Assembly (NCBI RefSeq): GCF_014196595.1
Contig: NZ_JACIEA010000001.1
Location: 1,048,546 to 1,112,545, forward strand
Source: Sphingorhabdus rigui
GTDB taxonomy: Bacteria > Pseudomonadota > Alphaproteobacteria > Sphingomonadales > Sphingomonadaceae
Length of the DNA: 64,000 bases
Reading direction: 5' to 3'
This document shows, piece after piece, positions 37,770 to 48,707 of the stretch. The notes under the pieces were generated by a model. It was not told the origin of the DNA. It worked only from the letters and a program-made list of their open reading frames with translations, and did no database searches. Each line of letters starts with the position of its first letter. The first letter of the stretch is position 1. Both the position numbers and the translations under genes were made by a program.

Positions 37770-38812
37770 CATCTTTCTTCCAAAGCCTTGGGATGAGCTA
37801 CGAAGCCGCATGGTTCACCGCAACCATTGCGGGCATATTGCTCATTGCATTGCCGCTGATGCTGGCCGTCGCGCTCATCATTTATGCCGAACGCAAATTA
37901 TGGGCAGCTTTTGCACTTCGCCGTGGTCCCAACGTGGTTGGTCCCTTCGGCGTCCTTCAGTCGTTCGCGGACGGACTTAAGGTGTTTCTGCAGGAAACAA
38001 TCATCCCAAGCGCGTCGAACCGCGGACTGTTTTTGATTGCGCCGATTATTACCTTCACCGTGGCATTGATGGCGTGGGCGGTTATTCCGTTTGCTGACGG
38101 CGTTGTGCTGTCCAATATCAACGTGGGCTTGCTCTACATTCTCGCGATTAGCAGCCTTGGCGTATATGGCGTGGTCATTGCCGGTTGGGCTTCCAACTCT
38201 AAATACCCGTTTTATTCCGCGATGCGTGCGGCGGCGCAGATGATTTCGTACGAAGTCTCGATTGGCTTCATTCTGATCTGCATTGTGCTTTGGGCCGGTA
38301 CATTCAATGTGGGCGGCATTGTCGAGGGCCAGCGGAGCCATATATTCGGCTTCATCAACGCTTATGCGTTCAACCCGTTGCTGTTCCCGATTGCGATCAT
38401 GTTCCTCATCAGTTCCATGGCAGAAACCGCACGCGCGCCTTTCGATTTGACCGAGGCCGAGAGTGAACTGGTCGCCGGTTATCAGACCGAATATTCGTCG
38501 ATGGCGTTCGCTTTGTTCTGGCTGGGCGAATATGCCAACGTGCTGTTGATGTGCGCGCTTAATGCCATCCTTTTCTGGGGTGGATATTTGCCGCCAGTGG
38601 ATTGGGCGCCATTATATGCCGTTCCCGGCATCATCTGGTTCTTCGCCAAAATCCTTTTGATGTTCTTTGTCTTCGCTTGGGTGAAGGCGACTGTACCGCG
38701 TTACCGTTATGACCAATTGATGCGTCTGGGTTGGAAAGTATTCCTGCCAATCTCGCTATTCTGGGTCTTTTTGGTGAGCGGCTATCTTATGTTCACAGGA
38801 CATTTCGCATGA
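37766..38812 (+). CDS. nuoH: NADH-quinone oxidoreductase subunit H
   Basis: Predicted 348 residues, eight membrane helices, links the peripheral arm to the membrane arm at the quinone site. Signatures: [38 protein letters not shown] and [22 protein letters not shown]. The ATG at 37766 overlaps the nuoG stop (ATGA). Confidence 0.97.
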   Translation: MTSFFQSLGMSYEAAWFTATIAGILLIALPLMLAVALIIYAERKLWAAFALRRGPNVVGPFGVLQSFADGLKVFLQETIIPSASNRGLFLIAPIITFTVALMAWAVIPFADGVVLSNINVGLLYILAISSLGVYGVVIAGWASNSKYPFYSAMRAAAQMISYEVSIGFILICIVLWAGTFNVGGIVEGQRSHIFGFINAYAFNPLLFPIAIMFLISSMAETARAPFDLTEAESELVAGYQTEYSSMAFALFWLGEYANVLLMCALNAILFWGGYLPPVDWAPLYAVPGIIWFFAKILLMFFVFAWVKATVPRYRYDQLMRLGWKVFLPISLFWVFLVSGYLMFTGHFA

Positions 38813-39297
38813 CCACCATCGCGCATCTCATCAAAACCTTCACCCTTTGGGAATTCGTCAAGGCGCACTGGTTGACCTTGCAATATTTCTTCAAGCCAAA
38901 GGCGACGATCAACTATCCGTTCGAAAAGAACCCGTTGAGCCCGCGTTTTCGCGGTGAGCATGCTTTGCGGCGCTACCCCAATGGGGAAGAACGGTGCATT
39001 GCGTGCAAGCTGTGCGAAGCGGTGTGCCCTGCATTGGCTATCACCATCGAGTCAGAACCGCGCGAAGACGGCAGCCGCCGCACCACGCGCTATGACATCG
39101 ACATGACGAAGTGCATCTATTGCGGTTTCTGCCAAGAAGCTTGCCCAGTGGATGCAATTGTCGAGGGACCAAACCTCGAATTTGCAACCGAAACACGCGA
39201 GGAATTGTTTTATGACAAGGCCAAGCTTCTCGACAACGGCGCGAAATGGGAACGGGCAATTGCCGCGAACCTTGCCGCCGATGCACCCTATCGTTAA
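38809..39297 (+). CDS. nuoI: NADH-quinone oxidoreductase subunit I
   Basis: Predicted 162 residues; carries clusters N6a and N6b in two ferredoxin motifs, [12 protein letters not shown] and [12 protein letters not shown]. Start at the ATG overlapping the nuoH stop. Twelve bases separate it from nuoJ. Confidence 0.97.
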   Translation: MTTIAHLIKTFTLWEFVKAHWLTLQYFFKPKATINYPFEKNPLSPRFRGEHALRRYPNGEERCIACKLCEAVCPALAITIESEPREDGSRRTTRYDIDMTKCIYCGFCQEACPVDAIVEGPNLEFATETREELFYDKAKLLDNGAKWERAIAANLAADAPYR

Positions 39298-39309
39298 GGG
39301 CGGCCCATC

Positions 39310-39930
39310 GTGATCCAACTCGTCTCATTCTATATCTTCGCAAGCATCGTCATCGCGTCTGCCGCGATGGTCATCTTTGCGCGCAACCCCGTGCACAGCG
39401 TGCTGTGGCTGATCGTCGCGTTCTTTAACGCCGCTGGCCTCATGGTCTTGATCGGCGCGGAATTCATCGCGATGCTGCTCGTTATTGTCTACGTTGGTGC
39501 AGTCGCCGTGCTGTTCCTGTTTGTGGTCATGATGCTCGACATCGACTTTGCCGAACTGCGCGCCGGTTTTGTGAAAAACGTTCCGCTCGGTTTGCTGCTC
39601 GCCGTTGTTCTCGCAGCAGAGCTCGTTCTGGGCATTGGCGCGTATCAGGCGGGTGCAGTTGCACTGGGTACGCCGGAGGCTGGAGCAGCCACCGTGTCGG
39701 CGGCTGTTCCCAATATCGAAGCTATTGGCGGCCTGCTGTACAGCAAATATGTGTTCATGTTTGAAACCGCGGGCCTCATTCTTTTGGTGGCCATGGTGGG
39801 CGCGATTGTTCTGACCCATCGTAAGAGCCATGGCACCCGCGGCCAGAGCATCAGCAGCCAGGTACAGCGCCGTCCTGAAGACGCGACGCGCAATGTCAAT
39901 CAACCGGTAGGGCAGGGGATCGAGTTGTGA
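39310..39930 (+). CDS. nuoJ: NADH-quinone oxidoreductase subunit J
   Basis: Predicted 206-residue, five-helix membrane subunit starting with [22 protein letters not shown] and [19 protein letters not shown] are typical. The polar C-terminal tail follows the last helix. Overlaps nuoK (GTGA). Confidence 0.95.
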   Translation: MIQLVSFYIFASIVIASAAMVIFARNPVHSVLWLIVAFFNAAGLMVLIGAEFIAMLLVIVYVGAVAVLFLFVVMMLDIDFAELRAGFVKNVPLGLLLAVVLAAELVLGIGAYQAGAVALGTPEAGAATVSAAVPNIEAIGGLLYSKYVFMFETAGLILLVAMVGAIVLTHRKSHGTRGQSISSQVQRRPEDATRNVNQPVGQGIEL

Positions 39931-40232
39931 TTGGTATCGAACATTATCTCGTGGTGAGCAGCATTCTGTTTGTCATGGGTGTGCTGGGGATTTTCCTGAA
40001 CCGCAAAAATGTGATCATCATTCTGATGGCGATTGAGCTCATTTTGCTGGCGGTAAATATCAACCTCGTGGCGTTCAGCGTCTTTCTTGGCGACCTTACG
40101 GGCCAGATTTTCGCGATGTTCGTGCTGACGGTGGCTGCTGGCGAAGCGGCCATTGGCCTTGCCATATTGGTCATCTACTTCCGTGGCCGGGGCACCATTG
40201 CCGTTGACGATGTCAACCGGATGAAGGGATAA
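39927..40232 (+). CDS. nuoK: NADH-quinone oxidoreductase subunit K
   Basis: Predicted 101 residues, three helices, with the two conserved membrane Glu in the [11 protein letters not shown]-like stretch and [11 protein letters not shown]. Starts at GTG inside the nuoJ stop. Confidence 0.96.
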   Translation: MIGIEHYLVVSSILFVMGVLGIFLNRKNVIIILMAIELILLAVNINLVAFSVFLGDLTGQIFAMFVLTVAAGEAAIGLAILVIYFRGRGTIAVDDVNRMKG

Positions 40233-40238
40233 CATCCA

Positions 40239-42281
40239 GTGACTTCGATCCATATCATTGTTTTTCTTCCGCTTTTGGCTGCGCTCGTCGCGGGTCTCGG
40301 CCAACGCTTTATTGGCGCCGTTGCATCCAAGACCATTACTACAGCTGGCCTGTTCACGGCGTCCTTGCTGAGCTGGCCGATTTTCATCGGCTTTCTCAAC
40401 GGCAGCGAGACCGCTTATGTCGCGCCCGTGATGAACTGGGTCCAGTCGGGTGATTTGTCATTCGATTGGGAATTGCGGGTTGATGCGCTGACCGCGGTTA
40501 TGTTGGTGGTCATCACCACCGTATCCGCGCTCGTCCATCTGTATAGCTGGGGCTATATGGAAGAAGATCCCGATCAGCCGCGCTTCTTTGCGTATCTGTC
40601 GTTGTTCACTTTCGCGATGTTGATGCTCGTGACCGCCAACAATCTCGTCCAAATGTTCTTTGGATGGGAAGGGGTTGGCCTTGCGTCTTATCTGTTGATT
40701 GGTTTCTGGTACAAAAAGCCAAGCGCGAATGCCGCCGCGATTAAGGCATTTGTTGTGAACCGCGTGGGTGACCTTGGCTTCATGCTGGGTATCTTCGGCG
40801 TGTTCTGGTTGTTTGGCACGGTGTCCATCCCGGACATTTTGGCGGCGGCACCTGACAAGGTCGGATCAAGCATTGGTTTCCTTGGGTTCCGCGTCGATAC
40901 AATGAGCTTGCTGTGCATATTGCTGTTCATCGGTGCGATGGGCAAATCTGCGCAGTTGGGCCTGCACACATGGCTGCCCGACGCGATGGAAGGTCCGACA
41001 CCTGTGTCGGCGCTTATTCACGCGGCAACGATGGTTACCGCTGGCGTGTTCATGGTTTGCCGCCTGTCGCCATTGTTTGAAACAAGCCAGTTTGCGCTCG
41101 ACGTTGTGACGATAGTCGGCGCGACGACGGCCATTTTTGCAGCGACCGTTGGCTTGGTGCAAACCGACATCAAACGCGTCATTGCGTACTCCACATGCTC
41201 GCAGCTTGGATATATGTTCTTTGCCGCGGGCACCGGCGCATATGGCGCGGCGATGTTCCATTTGTTCACGCACGCTTTCTTTAAGGCTTTGTTGTTCCTT
41301 GGTGCAGGCTCAGTCATCCACGCGATGCATCATGAACAGGACATGCGTTATTATGGTGGTTTGCGGAAACATATCCCGCTGACCTTCTGGGCGATGATGG
41401 CGGGCACCTTGGCGATTACCGGTGTTGGTATTGTTGGCGTCGGCGGATTCGCGGGTTTCTATTCCAAGGATGCGATCATCGAAGCCGCATTTGCGAGCCA
41501 CTCGACCTTCCATATGTATGCGTTTGGCATTGGCGTTCTGGCGGCATTGTTGACCAGCTTCTACAGCTGGCGCCTGATGTTCCTGACATTCTTCGGAACG
41601 CCGCGTTGGGCACAGTCGGAGCATATTCAACATGCGATGCACGACCATGGCGATCATGATGAACATGGGCATGATCATGCCCATACCCATGCCGGGCACG
41701 ATGACGGTACCGCTGGCTATCATCCACATGAAAGCCCGCTACCGATGCTCATTCCATTGGGCGTGCTGACATTGGGCGCGATTTTCGCTGGTTTTGTATT
41801 CCACGGTGGCTTCATTGAAGCCGAAACCGGCAAGGCGTTCTGGGCGAACAGCACATTGTTCTTCAATGAACATTTGATGCACGCCATGCACGAGGTTCCA
41901 ATGTGGGTGAAGCTGTCGTCGACCGTGGCCATGCTGACCGGCTTGTTGGTTGCTTATGTGATGTATCAGCTGTCAAAGGATGCGCCGCAGCGCTTGGCTT
42001 CGGCATTTGCACCATTGTACCGTTTCTTCCTGAACAAATGGTATTTCGATGAACTATATGACGCAGTCTTTGTCCGCCCGGCCTTTTGGTTTGGACGCCT
42101 GTTCTGGAAGCAGGGTGACATTGGCATTATCGACCGGTTTGGGCCAAATGGTTCCGCGGCTGTCGTGTCCTTTGGCAGCAAGCTCGCGGTTAAAATGCAG
42201 TCGGGTTATCTTTATACATATGCGCTGGTGATGCTTTTGGGCCTTGTCACAGCGGTTAGCTGGATGATGGTGAGAACATAA
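40239..42281 (+). CDS. nuoL: NADH-quinone oxidoreductase subunit L
   Basis: Predicted 680-residue antiporter-like proton-pump subunit with a C-terminal lateral helix. Typical segments are [19 protein letters not shown] and [24 protein letters not shown]. Residues about 462-503 form an unusual His/Asp-rich loop ([18 protein letters not shown] and more). GTG start, six bases after nuoK. Confidence 0.96.
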   Translation: MTSIHIIVFLPLLAALVAGLGQRFIGAVASKTITTAGLFTASLLSWPIFIGFLNGSETAYVAPVMNWVQSGDLSFDWELRVDALTAVMLVVITTVSALVHLYSWGYMEEDPDQPRFFAYLSLFTFAMLMLVTANNLVQMFFGWEGVGLASYLLIGFWYKKPSANAAAIKAFVVNRVGDLGFMLGIFGVFWLFGTVSIPDILAAAPDKVGSSIGFLGFRVDTMSLLCILLFIGAMGKSAQLGLHTWLPDAMEGPTPVSALIHAATMVTAGVFMVCRLSPLFETSQFALDVVTIVGATTAIFAATVGLVQTDIKRVIAYSTCSQLGYMFFAAGTGAYGAAMFHLFTHAFFKALLFLGAGSVIHAMHHEQDMRYYGGLRKHIPLTFWAMMAGTLAITGVGIVGVGGFAGFYSKDAIIEAAFASHSTFHMYAFGIGVLAALLTSFYSWRLMFLTFFGTPRWAQSEHIQHAMHDHGDHDEHGHDHAHTHAGHDDGTAGYHPHESPLPMLIPLGVLTLGAIFAGFVFHGGFIEAETGKAFWANSTLFFNEHLMHAMHEVPMWVKLSSTVAMLTGLLVAYVMYQLSKDAPQRLASAFAPLYRFFLNKWYFDELYDAVFVRPAFWFGRLFWKQGDIGIIDRFGPNGSAAVVSFGSKLAVKMQSGYLYTYALVMLLGLVTAVSWMMVRT

Positions 42282-43840
42282 TGAACGCCGCAGATATGCC
42301 TGTCCTTTCAATCATGCTCGCCATCCCGATGGTGGCGGCGGTATTGTGTTTGTTCGTTCGTGCCGAATTGGCGCGCCCAATTGCGCTTGGCGCGACCCTC
42401 GCCAACCTCATTCTCGGTGTGGTGTTGTGGATCAGCTATGATCCCGCTGGCGCGCAGTGGCAGTTCACCGAAAGCGCGCAGCTGTTCGGCCCGATCGGTT
42501 GGAAACTTGGGATTGACGGTATCTCGTTGACGCTCATCATGCTGTCGGTGTTCCTGATGCCAATTTGCATCGGCGCCAGCTGGAACAGCATTCAGAAGCG
42601 CGTTGGCGAATATATGGCGGCTTTCCTGTTGATGGAAACGCTGATGATCGGCGTGTTCGCGGCGCAGGACTTGTTGCTGTTCTACATCTTCTTCGAAGCC
42701 GGTCTGATCCCGATGTATCTCATCATCGGCATCTGGGGTGGTCAGGACCGCATTTACGCGTCTTACAAATTCTTCCTTTACACTTTGCTTGGGTCGGTGG
42801 TGATGCTGATCGCAATGTTGTGGATGATCCAGTTTGCCGGCACCGCAGACATCCCAACGTTGCTCAACACCGATTTCCCTGTGCAGGCGCAGACATTGTT
42901 GTGGCTGGCATTTTTTGCATCCTTTGCGGTCAAGATGCCGATGTGGCCCGTCCACACATGGCTTCCCGATGCGCACGTTCAGGCGCCAACGGCGGGTTCA
43001 GTCATTCTGGCGGGCGTGTTGCTGAAAATGGGGGGCTATGGCTTCCTGCGTTTCTCTTTGCCGATGTTCCCAGAGGCGAGCGCCAACTTCATTCCTTTGG
43101 TCTTCGGCCTGTCGATGGTCGCCGTTGTCTACACATCGCTCGTGGCTTTAGTGCAGCAGGATATGAAGAAACTGATCGCCTATTCGTCGGTCGCGCACAT
43201 GGCGATCGTGACGGTCGGCCTCTTCACCTTTAACCAGCAGGGTATTGAAGGCGCGATCATCGTGATGCTCAGCCACGGTTTGGTTTCGGGCGCGCTCTTC
43301 CTTTGCGTGGGCGTGATCTACGACCGTCTGCACACACGCGAAATCAGCCGTTATGGCGGCATCAGCGTGAATATGCCCAAATATGCATTGCTGCTCATGC
43401 TGTTCACCATGGCCAGCGTCGGCTTGCCCGGAACAAGCGGTTTTGTCGGAGAGTTTCTGAGCCTTGCGGGCGCCTATAAAGTGTCCACGTGGGCCACGCT
43501 GATCGCGACAACGGGCATCATCCTTGGCGCTGGATATATGTTGTATCTCTATCGCCGGATCGCATTCGGGCCGCAGGCCAATGCAGACGCGGCCGCGATG
43601 CAGGATATTGACGGCCGCGAAATGTGGTTGCTCGCGCCGATTGCGGTCGTGGTGTTGTGGATGGGTGTATATCCCGAAACATTCCTCGCCCCCATTCGCC
43701 GCGATGTTGCGACGATTGTTGAACGTATTGAACGGGCGGCTCCCGCTGGCGACAGCAAATTGATGGCCGTCGACCCGACCACAGCGCGCTTTCGCGTTGC
43801 TCATGAACCTAAAAAAGACGTGGCTGAGGGGAGCCATTAA
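42281..43840 (+). CDS. nuoM: NADH-quinone oxidoreductase subunit M
   Basis: Predicted 519-residue antiporter-like proton-pump subunit. The signature FFEAGLIPMYLIIGIWGG and HTWLPDAHVQAPTAGSVILA is complete. The ATG overlaps the nuoL stop by one base. Confidence 0.97.
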   Translation: MNAADMPVLSIMLAIPMVAAVLCLFVRAELARPIALGATLANLILGVVLWISYDPAGAQWQFTESAQLFGPIGWKLGIDGISLTLIMLSVFLMPICIGASWNSIQKRVGEYMAAFLLMETLMIGVFAAQDLLLFYIFFEAGLIPMYLIIGIWGGQDRIYASYKFFLYTLLGSVVMLIAMLWMIQFAGTADIPTLLNTDFPVQAQTLLWLAFFASFAVKMPMWPVHTWLPDAHVQAPTAGSVILAGVLLKMGGYGFLRFSLPMFPEASANFIPLVFGLSMVAVVYTSLVALVQQDMKKLIAYSSVAHMAIVTVGLFTFNQQGIEGAIIVMLSHGLVSGALFLCVGVIYDRLHTREISRYGGISVNMPKYALLLMLFTMASVGLPGTSGFVGEFLSLAGAYKVSTWATLIATTGIILGAGYMLYLYRRIAFGPQANADAAAMQDIDGREMWLLAPIAVVVLWMGVYPETFLAPIRRDVATIVERIERAAPAGDSKLMAVDPTTARFRVAHEPKKDVAEGSH

Positions 43841-43842
43841 TA

Positions 43843-45285
43843 ATGGAACTTAATGCTTCGCTCTCCTTGGTGCGTCCTGAGATCATTCTCAGCTTCTCGG
43901 CGCTTGCCTTGCTGTTGTTGGCTGCTTGGAAGGATCAGGCCGGACGCCTCATCAGCATATTGGCTGTTGCGGCTCTGGGTGCCGCCGCTGCTTTCACCGC
44001 CAGCGCGCTTGGTTCGGGCGCCAGCGCGCCGGCTTTTGATGGTTTGATGGTGAATGATGCCTTTGGCAATTTCTCCAAGCTGCTGATTTATATTGCCGCG
44101 GCGGTGTCACTGACCATCGCCCCGCGTTTCTTGGAAAAGGCAGGCGCAATGCGCGCTGAATATCCGGTTCTTATCGTGCTTTCCTGCATCGGTATGGGCA
44201 TTATGGTATCGGCGACGGACCTGATTTCATTATATATCGGTCTGGAGCTGCAGAGTCTCTCGGCATATGTCCTTGCAAGCTTCGTACGCTCGGATGGCCG
44301 TTCGGCGGAAGCCGGCCTCAAATATTTCGTGCTCGGTGGTCTTGCGAGCGGTATGCTGCTTTTCGGTGCATCTTTGGTTTATGGCTTTGCCGGTTCGACC
44401 AGCTTTGCCGCGATCGGCCTTGCGATGGACAAGGAAGTCGGCCTTGGCCTGATCTTTGGCATCGTGTTCATCCTATCCGGGTTGGCATTTAAGATCAGTG
44501 CCGCGCCATTCCATATGTGGACACCCGACGTGTACGAAGGCGCGCCAACGCCCGTCACCGCGTTTTTTGCGAGCGCACCAAAGGTTGCAGCGATCGCTTT
44601 GTTGATGCGCGTTGTGCTTGAGGCATTTGGTTCGCAGGTTCTGGTGTGGCAGCAAATCATTATTGCGGTGGCGCTAATGTCGATCATCATCGGCGCGGTT
44701 GGCGCAATTGGTCAGCAAAACCTCAAACGCCTTATGGCGTATAGCTCGATCAACAATGTGGGCTTCATCCTCATCGGGCTTGCCACTGGAACAGAGCAGG
44801 GCATTGCTGCCATGCTTGTCTATCTGACGATTTATGTGGCCATGACCTTGGGCGGCTTTGTGTGCTTGATGCAACTCAAGGACAAAGACGGCAACTATCG
44901 CGAAGAATTTGCCGATATCGCTGGCTTGTCAAAGACGCGCCCGGCGCTTGCCGCTGCCTTTGCCATTTTTATGTTCAGCCTCGCGGGTATTCCGCCATTG
45001 TTCGGTTTCTGGGGTAAGCTGGTGGTATTCAATGCCGCTGTTGCCGCCGGCCTGCTGCCATTGGCGGTCATCGGTATCGCGGCTTCGGTTATTGGCGCAT
45101 TCTACTATCTTAAGGTCGTCAAGGTGATGTACTTTGATGACGCGGCTGATGTTATCGCCGACAGCGATGACAAGGTGCTGGTCTGGACTGGTGGTATTCT
45201 TGCCGCCGCGAACTCACCACTTGGTTATTTTGCCATTCCCGTGCTCGGCGTTTGGACCGCGGTTGCGGCAAAGGCGCTGTTCTGA
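43843..45285 (+). CDS. nuoN: NADH-quinone oxidoreductase subunit N
   Basis: Predicted 480-residue antiporter-like subunit with YIGLELQSLSAYVLAS, HMWTPDVYEGAPTPVTAFFA and GIPPLFGFWGKLVVF. Last core subunit gene; all 14 nuo genes of the bacterial complex are therefore present in canonical order. Confidence 0.97.
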   Translation: MELNASLSLVRPEIILSFSALALLLLAAWKDQAGRLISILAVAALGAAAAFTASALGSGASAPAFDGLMVNDAFGNFSKLLIYIAAAVSLTIAPRFLEKAGAMRAEYPVLIVLSCIGMGIMVSATDLISLYIGLELQSLSAYVLASFVRSDGRSAEAGLKYFVLGGLASGMLLFGASLVYGFAGSTSFAAIGLAMDKEVGLGLIFGIVFILSGLAFKISAAPFHMWTPDVYEGAPTPVTAFFASAPKVAAIALLMRVVLEAFGSQVLVWQQIIIAVALMSIIIGAVGAIGQQNLKRLMAYSSINNVGFILIGLATGTEQGIAAMLVYLTIYVAMTLGGFVCLMQLKDKDGNYREEFADIAGLSKTRPALAAAFAIFMFSLAGIPPLFGFWGKLVVFNAAVAAGLLPLAVIGIAASVIGAFYYLKVVKVMYFDDAADVIADSDDKVLVWTGGILAAANSPLGYFAIPVLGVWTAVAAKALF

Positions 45286-45998
45286 CGCTGATATTTGAAG
45301 AGGTTGCGCTCACAGGGTCAACGAACGCGGATTTGTTGACGCGCGCAGCGCAGGGTGCACCCGAGGGACTATGGCTTCGCGCCGATGCGCAGGACGGCGG
45401 CAGAGGCCGTCTCGGCCGCACTTGGGAAAGTCCAAAGGGCAATCTGTTCGCAAGCACCATTGTTCGTCTGCGCGATACCGACCCAGCGCCAGCCAGCCTG
45501 GCTTTTGTAACAGCATTGGCCGTGTTCGACGCCATCCGGCAGATCGCGCCGCATGTGGACATTTCGCTGAAATGGCCAAATGACATTCTTTCGCGCGATG
45601 GGTCTAAATTGTGCGGGATATTGTTGGAACGATCGGGCGATGCGGTCATTGTTGGCATTGGGCTGAACCTGGTTTGGCATCCGGAAAATCTTGACCGCAA
45701 GGTGTCAGACTTGCGAACGCTTGGCGCGACACCACCGGACGCGCAGTCGAGCGTGGAGATCGTGGCCGATGCCTTCGCGCGGTACCTGTCGATCTGGCGG
45801 CTGTCGGGCACGGCCACGATTATCCGGCAGTGGGAAGAATGTGCGCATCCGCGTGGAACAGCGCTGTCGGCGCGACTGCCCGATGGCGAAGAATTGCATG
45901 GGCTTTTTCAAGGCTTGGACGATCAAGGTGCGCTGCGGCTTAGCTTGGCGGACGGCGCAATTCGTGCCATTCACGCAGCAGATGTTTTTCTAGTTTAA
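45252..45998 (+). CDS. birA: Biotin-[acetyl-CoA-carboxylase] ligase
   Basis: Predicted up to 248 residues; attaches biotin to acetyl-CoA carboxylase. Ligase motifs: [30 protein letters not shown] (the Gly-rich biotin/ATP loop), LKWPNDIL and GIGLNL. There is no DNA-binding N-terminal domain, so it is a ligase only. No ATG exists; a TTG at 45252 lies inside nuoN, and a CTG at 45282 touching the nuoN stop would fit the domain start better. Confidence 0.88.
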   Translation: MDRGCGKGAVLTLIFEEVALTGSTNADLLTRAAQGAPEGLWLRADAQDGGRGRLGRTWESPKGNLFASTIVRLRDTDPAPASLAFVTALAVFDAIRQIAPHVDISLKWPNDILSRDGSKLCGILLERSGDAVIVGIGLNLVWHPENLDRKVSDLRTLGATPPDAQSSVEIVADAFARYLSIWRLSGTATIIRQWEECAHPRGTALSARLPDGEELHGLFQGLDDQGALRLSLADGAIRAIHAADVFLV

Positions 45999-46009
45999 AG
46001 GGGTGGGCG

Positions 46010-46792
46010 ATGTTGCTCGCAATAGACACGGGTAATACCAACGCGAAGTTTGCTTTGGTCGATGACAGCGGCGAGATATTGCACCGCTGGCGCATCGCCA
46101 CAGACGCGCGCCGCACTGCCGATGAATATGCGGTTTGGTTGGATCAGCTCATCCAAATGGCAGGGTTCCGCCGATCCGATATCGATGCTGTAATCATCGC
46201 GACCGTCGTGCCGCGCGCGCTGCACAATCTACAGCTGTTGGCGACGCATTATTTTGGTTGTGAAGCGCTTGTGGCTGGGCGAGGGGCTGTTGCTTGGGGC
46301 ATTCAGCTGCGTGTAGCTGAACCGAAGTCGGTCGGCGCAGATCGCGCCGTGAATGCCGTCGCGGCACATGCGCTTGCAGACGGGCATAAGATCGTGATTA
46401 GCTTCGGCACGGCGACAACGTTTGATTATATTGGCCCCGATGGCTCTTATCACGGCGGAAGCATCGCGCCGGGCGTTAATCTGTCGCTGGATGCCTTATA
46501 TGGCGCAGCAGCGATGCTACCGCGAATTGCAATCGAACCACCGCCAAATGAAAGTGTCATTGGCACAACCACTGTTGGACAAATGCAGATTGGTATCTAT
46601 TGGGGCTATGTGGCAATGATCGAGGGAATGATTGCCCGAATGAAGAATGAAATTGGCGAACCGGTATCGGTTATTGCGACCGGCGGTTTGGCGATCTTGT
46701 TTCAGCAACATGGCCATTTATTTGACCGGGTAGAACCCGATTTGACGCTGCGGGGGCTGGCGCTTTTGTACAGGAATAGAGAAAAAATATAA
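46010..46792 (+). CDS. coaX: Type III pantothenate kinase
   Basis: Predicted 260 residues. First step of CoA synthesis. ASKHA-fold motifs: [16 protein letters not shown] at the start, [11 protein letters not shown] and [10 protein letters not shown], and [15 protein letters not shown]. Overlaps RNase J by one base. birA next to coaX is a common pairing. Confidence 0.96.
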   Translation: MLLAIDTGNTNAKFALVDDSGEILHRWRIATDARRTADEYAVWLDQLIQMAGFRRSDIDAVIIATVVPRALHNLQLLATHYFGCEALVAGRGAVAWGIQLRVAEPKSVGADRAVNAVAAHALADGHKIVISFGTATTFDYIGPDGSYHGGSIAPGVNLSLDALYGAAAMLPRIAIEPPPNESVIGTTTVGQMQIGIYWGYVAMIEGMIARMKNEIGEPVSVIATGGLAILFQQHGHLFDRVEPDLTLRGLALLYRNREKI

Positions 46793-48435
46793 TGACGACC
46801 CCAAAAAATGAACTGCTTTTCCTTGCTCTTGGTGGATCAAATGAAATTGGCATGAACGTCAATTTATATGGTTGCGATGGCAAGTGGGTAATGGTCGACC
46901 TTGGCCTCACCTTTGCCAATTCAGAGTATCCCGGTATTGACCTCGTACTTCCAGATCTGGAATTTATTGAGAAGCGCAAGAAAGACCTTTTGGGCATCGT
47001 CCTGACGCATGGTCATGAAGACCATATCGGCGCGGTGGCCTATTTCGCCGCTGACCTTGGTGTGCCGTTATATGCGACCCCGTTCACAGCAACGCTCATC
47101 CGCGGTAAGCTTGAGGAAGAGGGTATCGCGGATATCGTGGAGCTGAATGTCATTCCTATGGAAGGCGCATTCTCCATGGGGCCATTTGATTTTAAATTTG
47201 TGACGCTGGCGCACTCAATCCTTGAAATGAGCGCCTGTTTGATCACCACGCCTTATGGCAAGATTTTCCATACCGGTGACTGGAAGCTGGACGAGCGCCC
47301 TGTCTTGGGCCGCCCAACGGCCGCCGACGCGCTAACCGCGATTGGGGACACGGGCATATTGGCGATGGTGTGCGATTCTACCAACGTCTTCAATCATGAA
47401 CATAGCGGCAGCGAAGGCAGCGTGAAGGACGACCTGCTAAAGTCCGTCAAGGCCGCGAAGGGCCGGGTGGTTGTTACCACTTTCGCGTCCAACGCGGCGC
47501 GATTGCAGACTTTGGGCGAAGTTGCGCGCGAGAGCGGGCGTACCTTGTGCTTTGCCGGTCGGTCGTTGCACCGGATCCTTGAGGCAGCGCAGGCCAATGG
47601 CTATTTGAAAGATCTGCCCAAAACCATCGATATGGAAAAAGTTGATAGCCTTGCGCGCCACGAAGTCATGGTTGTTGCGACAGGCGGGCAGGGCGAAGCC
47701 CGCGCTGCGTTAGCGCGAATTGCCGAAGGAAATCATCCCGTGAAGCTGGAGGAGGGCGACACCGTCATCTTCTCGTCCAAGCAGATCCCGGGCAATGAAA
47801 TTGCCATTGGCATCATTATGAACAAGCTGGCCGAGCGCAACATTCTGACGGTTACCGAAAAGCAGGCGCATGTCCATGTATCGGGTCACCCGGGTCAGCC
47901 GGAACTGGCGGCTCTATATGATTGGATTAGGCCTGAAATCCTTGTTCCGGTGCATGGCGAGCGCCGTCACATGGCGGAACAGGCACGATTTGCGCTTGCG
48001 CATGGCGTTCCAAAGTCTGTCGTGCAGTCAAATGGTGACGTCGTGCGTTTGGCACCCGGCGAACCGAAGACGATTGGTAAGGAACGTACTGGGCGCCTTA
48101 TCCTCGATGGTGATACCATTATCGCGGCTGACGGCGCAACATTGAACGAGCGCCGGCGTCTGTCGTGGTACGGATTGATTTCTGTCGCGTTCGCGCTTGG
48201 TGCGAATGACAGATTGCTGGGTAGCCCCGAAATCCGTTTGCATGGCGTTCCCATCGAAGAAGATCTCGATGATTTTATCGAGGAAGCAACGGCCGCTGCA
48301 GTGAAGGCGATTAAGGACAATCGTGGCGATTATGAAAAGCTGCGCGAGTCCGTACGTTTGGCCGTTCGCCGTGTAGCCGTCAGCTGGACCGGCAAAAAAC
48401 CAATCGTTGATGTGATGATATTGGAGACAGCATGA
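46792..48435 (+). CDS. rnj: Ribonuclease J
   Basis: Predicted 547 residues. Metallo-beta-lactamase/beta-CASP RNase with 5'-3' exo- and endonuclease activity. The zinc motif is THGHEDHIGAV, a second ligand motif is FHTGDWKLD, and the beta-CASP part has VSGHPGQPELAALYDWIRPEILVPVHGE. Alphaproteobacteria use this enzyme beside RNase E. Coupled to the DUF1467 gene by four bases. Confidence 0.95.
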   Translation: MTTPKNELLFLALGGSNEIGMNVNLYGCDGKWVMVDLGLTFANSEYPGIDLVLPDLEFIEKRKKDLLGIVLTHGHEDHIGAVAYFAADLGVPLYATPFTATLIRGKLEEEGIADIVELNVIPMEGAFSMGPFDFKFVTLAHSILEMSACLITTPYGKIFHTGDWKLDERPVLGRPTAADALTAIGDTGILAMVCDSTNVFNHEHSGSEGSVKDDLLKSVKAAKGRVVVTTFASNAARLQTLGEVARESGRTLCFAGRSLHRILEAAQANGYLKDLPKTIDMEKVDSLARHEVMVVATGGQGEARAALARIAEGNHPVKLEEGDTVIFSSKQIPGNEIAIGIIMNKLAERNILTVTEKQAHVHVSGHPGQPELAALYDWIRPEILVPVHGERRHMAEQARFALAHGVPKSVVQSNGDVVRLAPGEPKTIGKERTGRLILDGDTIIAADGATLNERRRLSWYGLISVAFALGANDRLLGSPEIRLHGVPIEEDLDDFIEEATAAAVKAIKDNRGDYEKLRESVRLAVRRVAVSWTGKKPIVDVMILETA

Positions 48436-48704
48436 ATTGGACATCAATTGTCGCTATTTACGCGCTTTTTTGGGTGATGACGGCGTTTGTCATCCTTCCC
48501 ATCGGTGTACGCACGCATGAGGAATTAGGGCTGCCTAAGGTACCCGGACAAGCCGACAGCGCCCCCGGGAACTTCCAACCCGGCACCATATTGTTGCGGA
48601 CAACATTGTTATCCGCAGCACTGTTTGGGCTGTATTATGCTAATTATGTGAATGGCTGGGTTGACCGCCACAGTTTTGACTGGCTGATAAGCAGGCCTGT
48701 TTAA
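48432..48704 (+). CDS. DUF1467 family small membrane protein
   Basis: Predicted 90 residues, two membrane segments (about 7-26 and 55-75), with the family phrase TAFVILPIGVRTHEE. Function unknown. Last gene of the run; it ends three bases before the stop of the convergent coiled-coil gene, with no terminator visible between. Confidence 0.85.
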   Translation: MNWTSIVAIYALFWVMTAFVILPIGVRTHEELGLPKVPGQADSAPGNFQPGTILLRTTLLSAALFGLYYANYVNGWVDRHSFDWLISRPV

Positions 48705-48707
48705 GAC

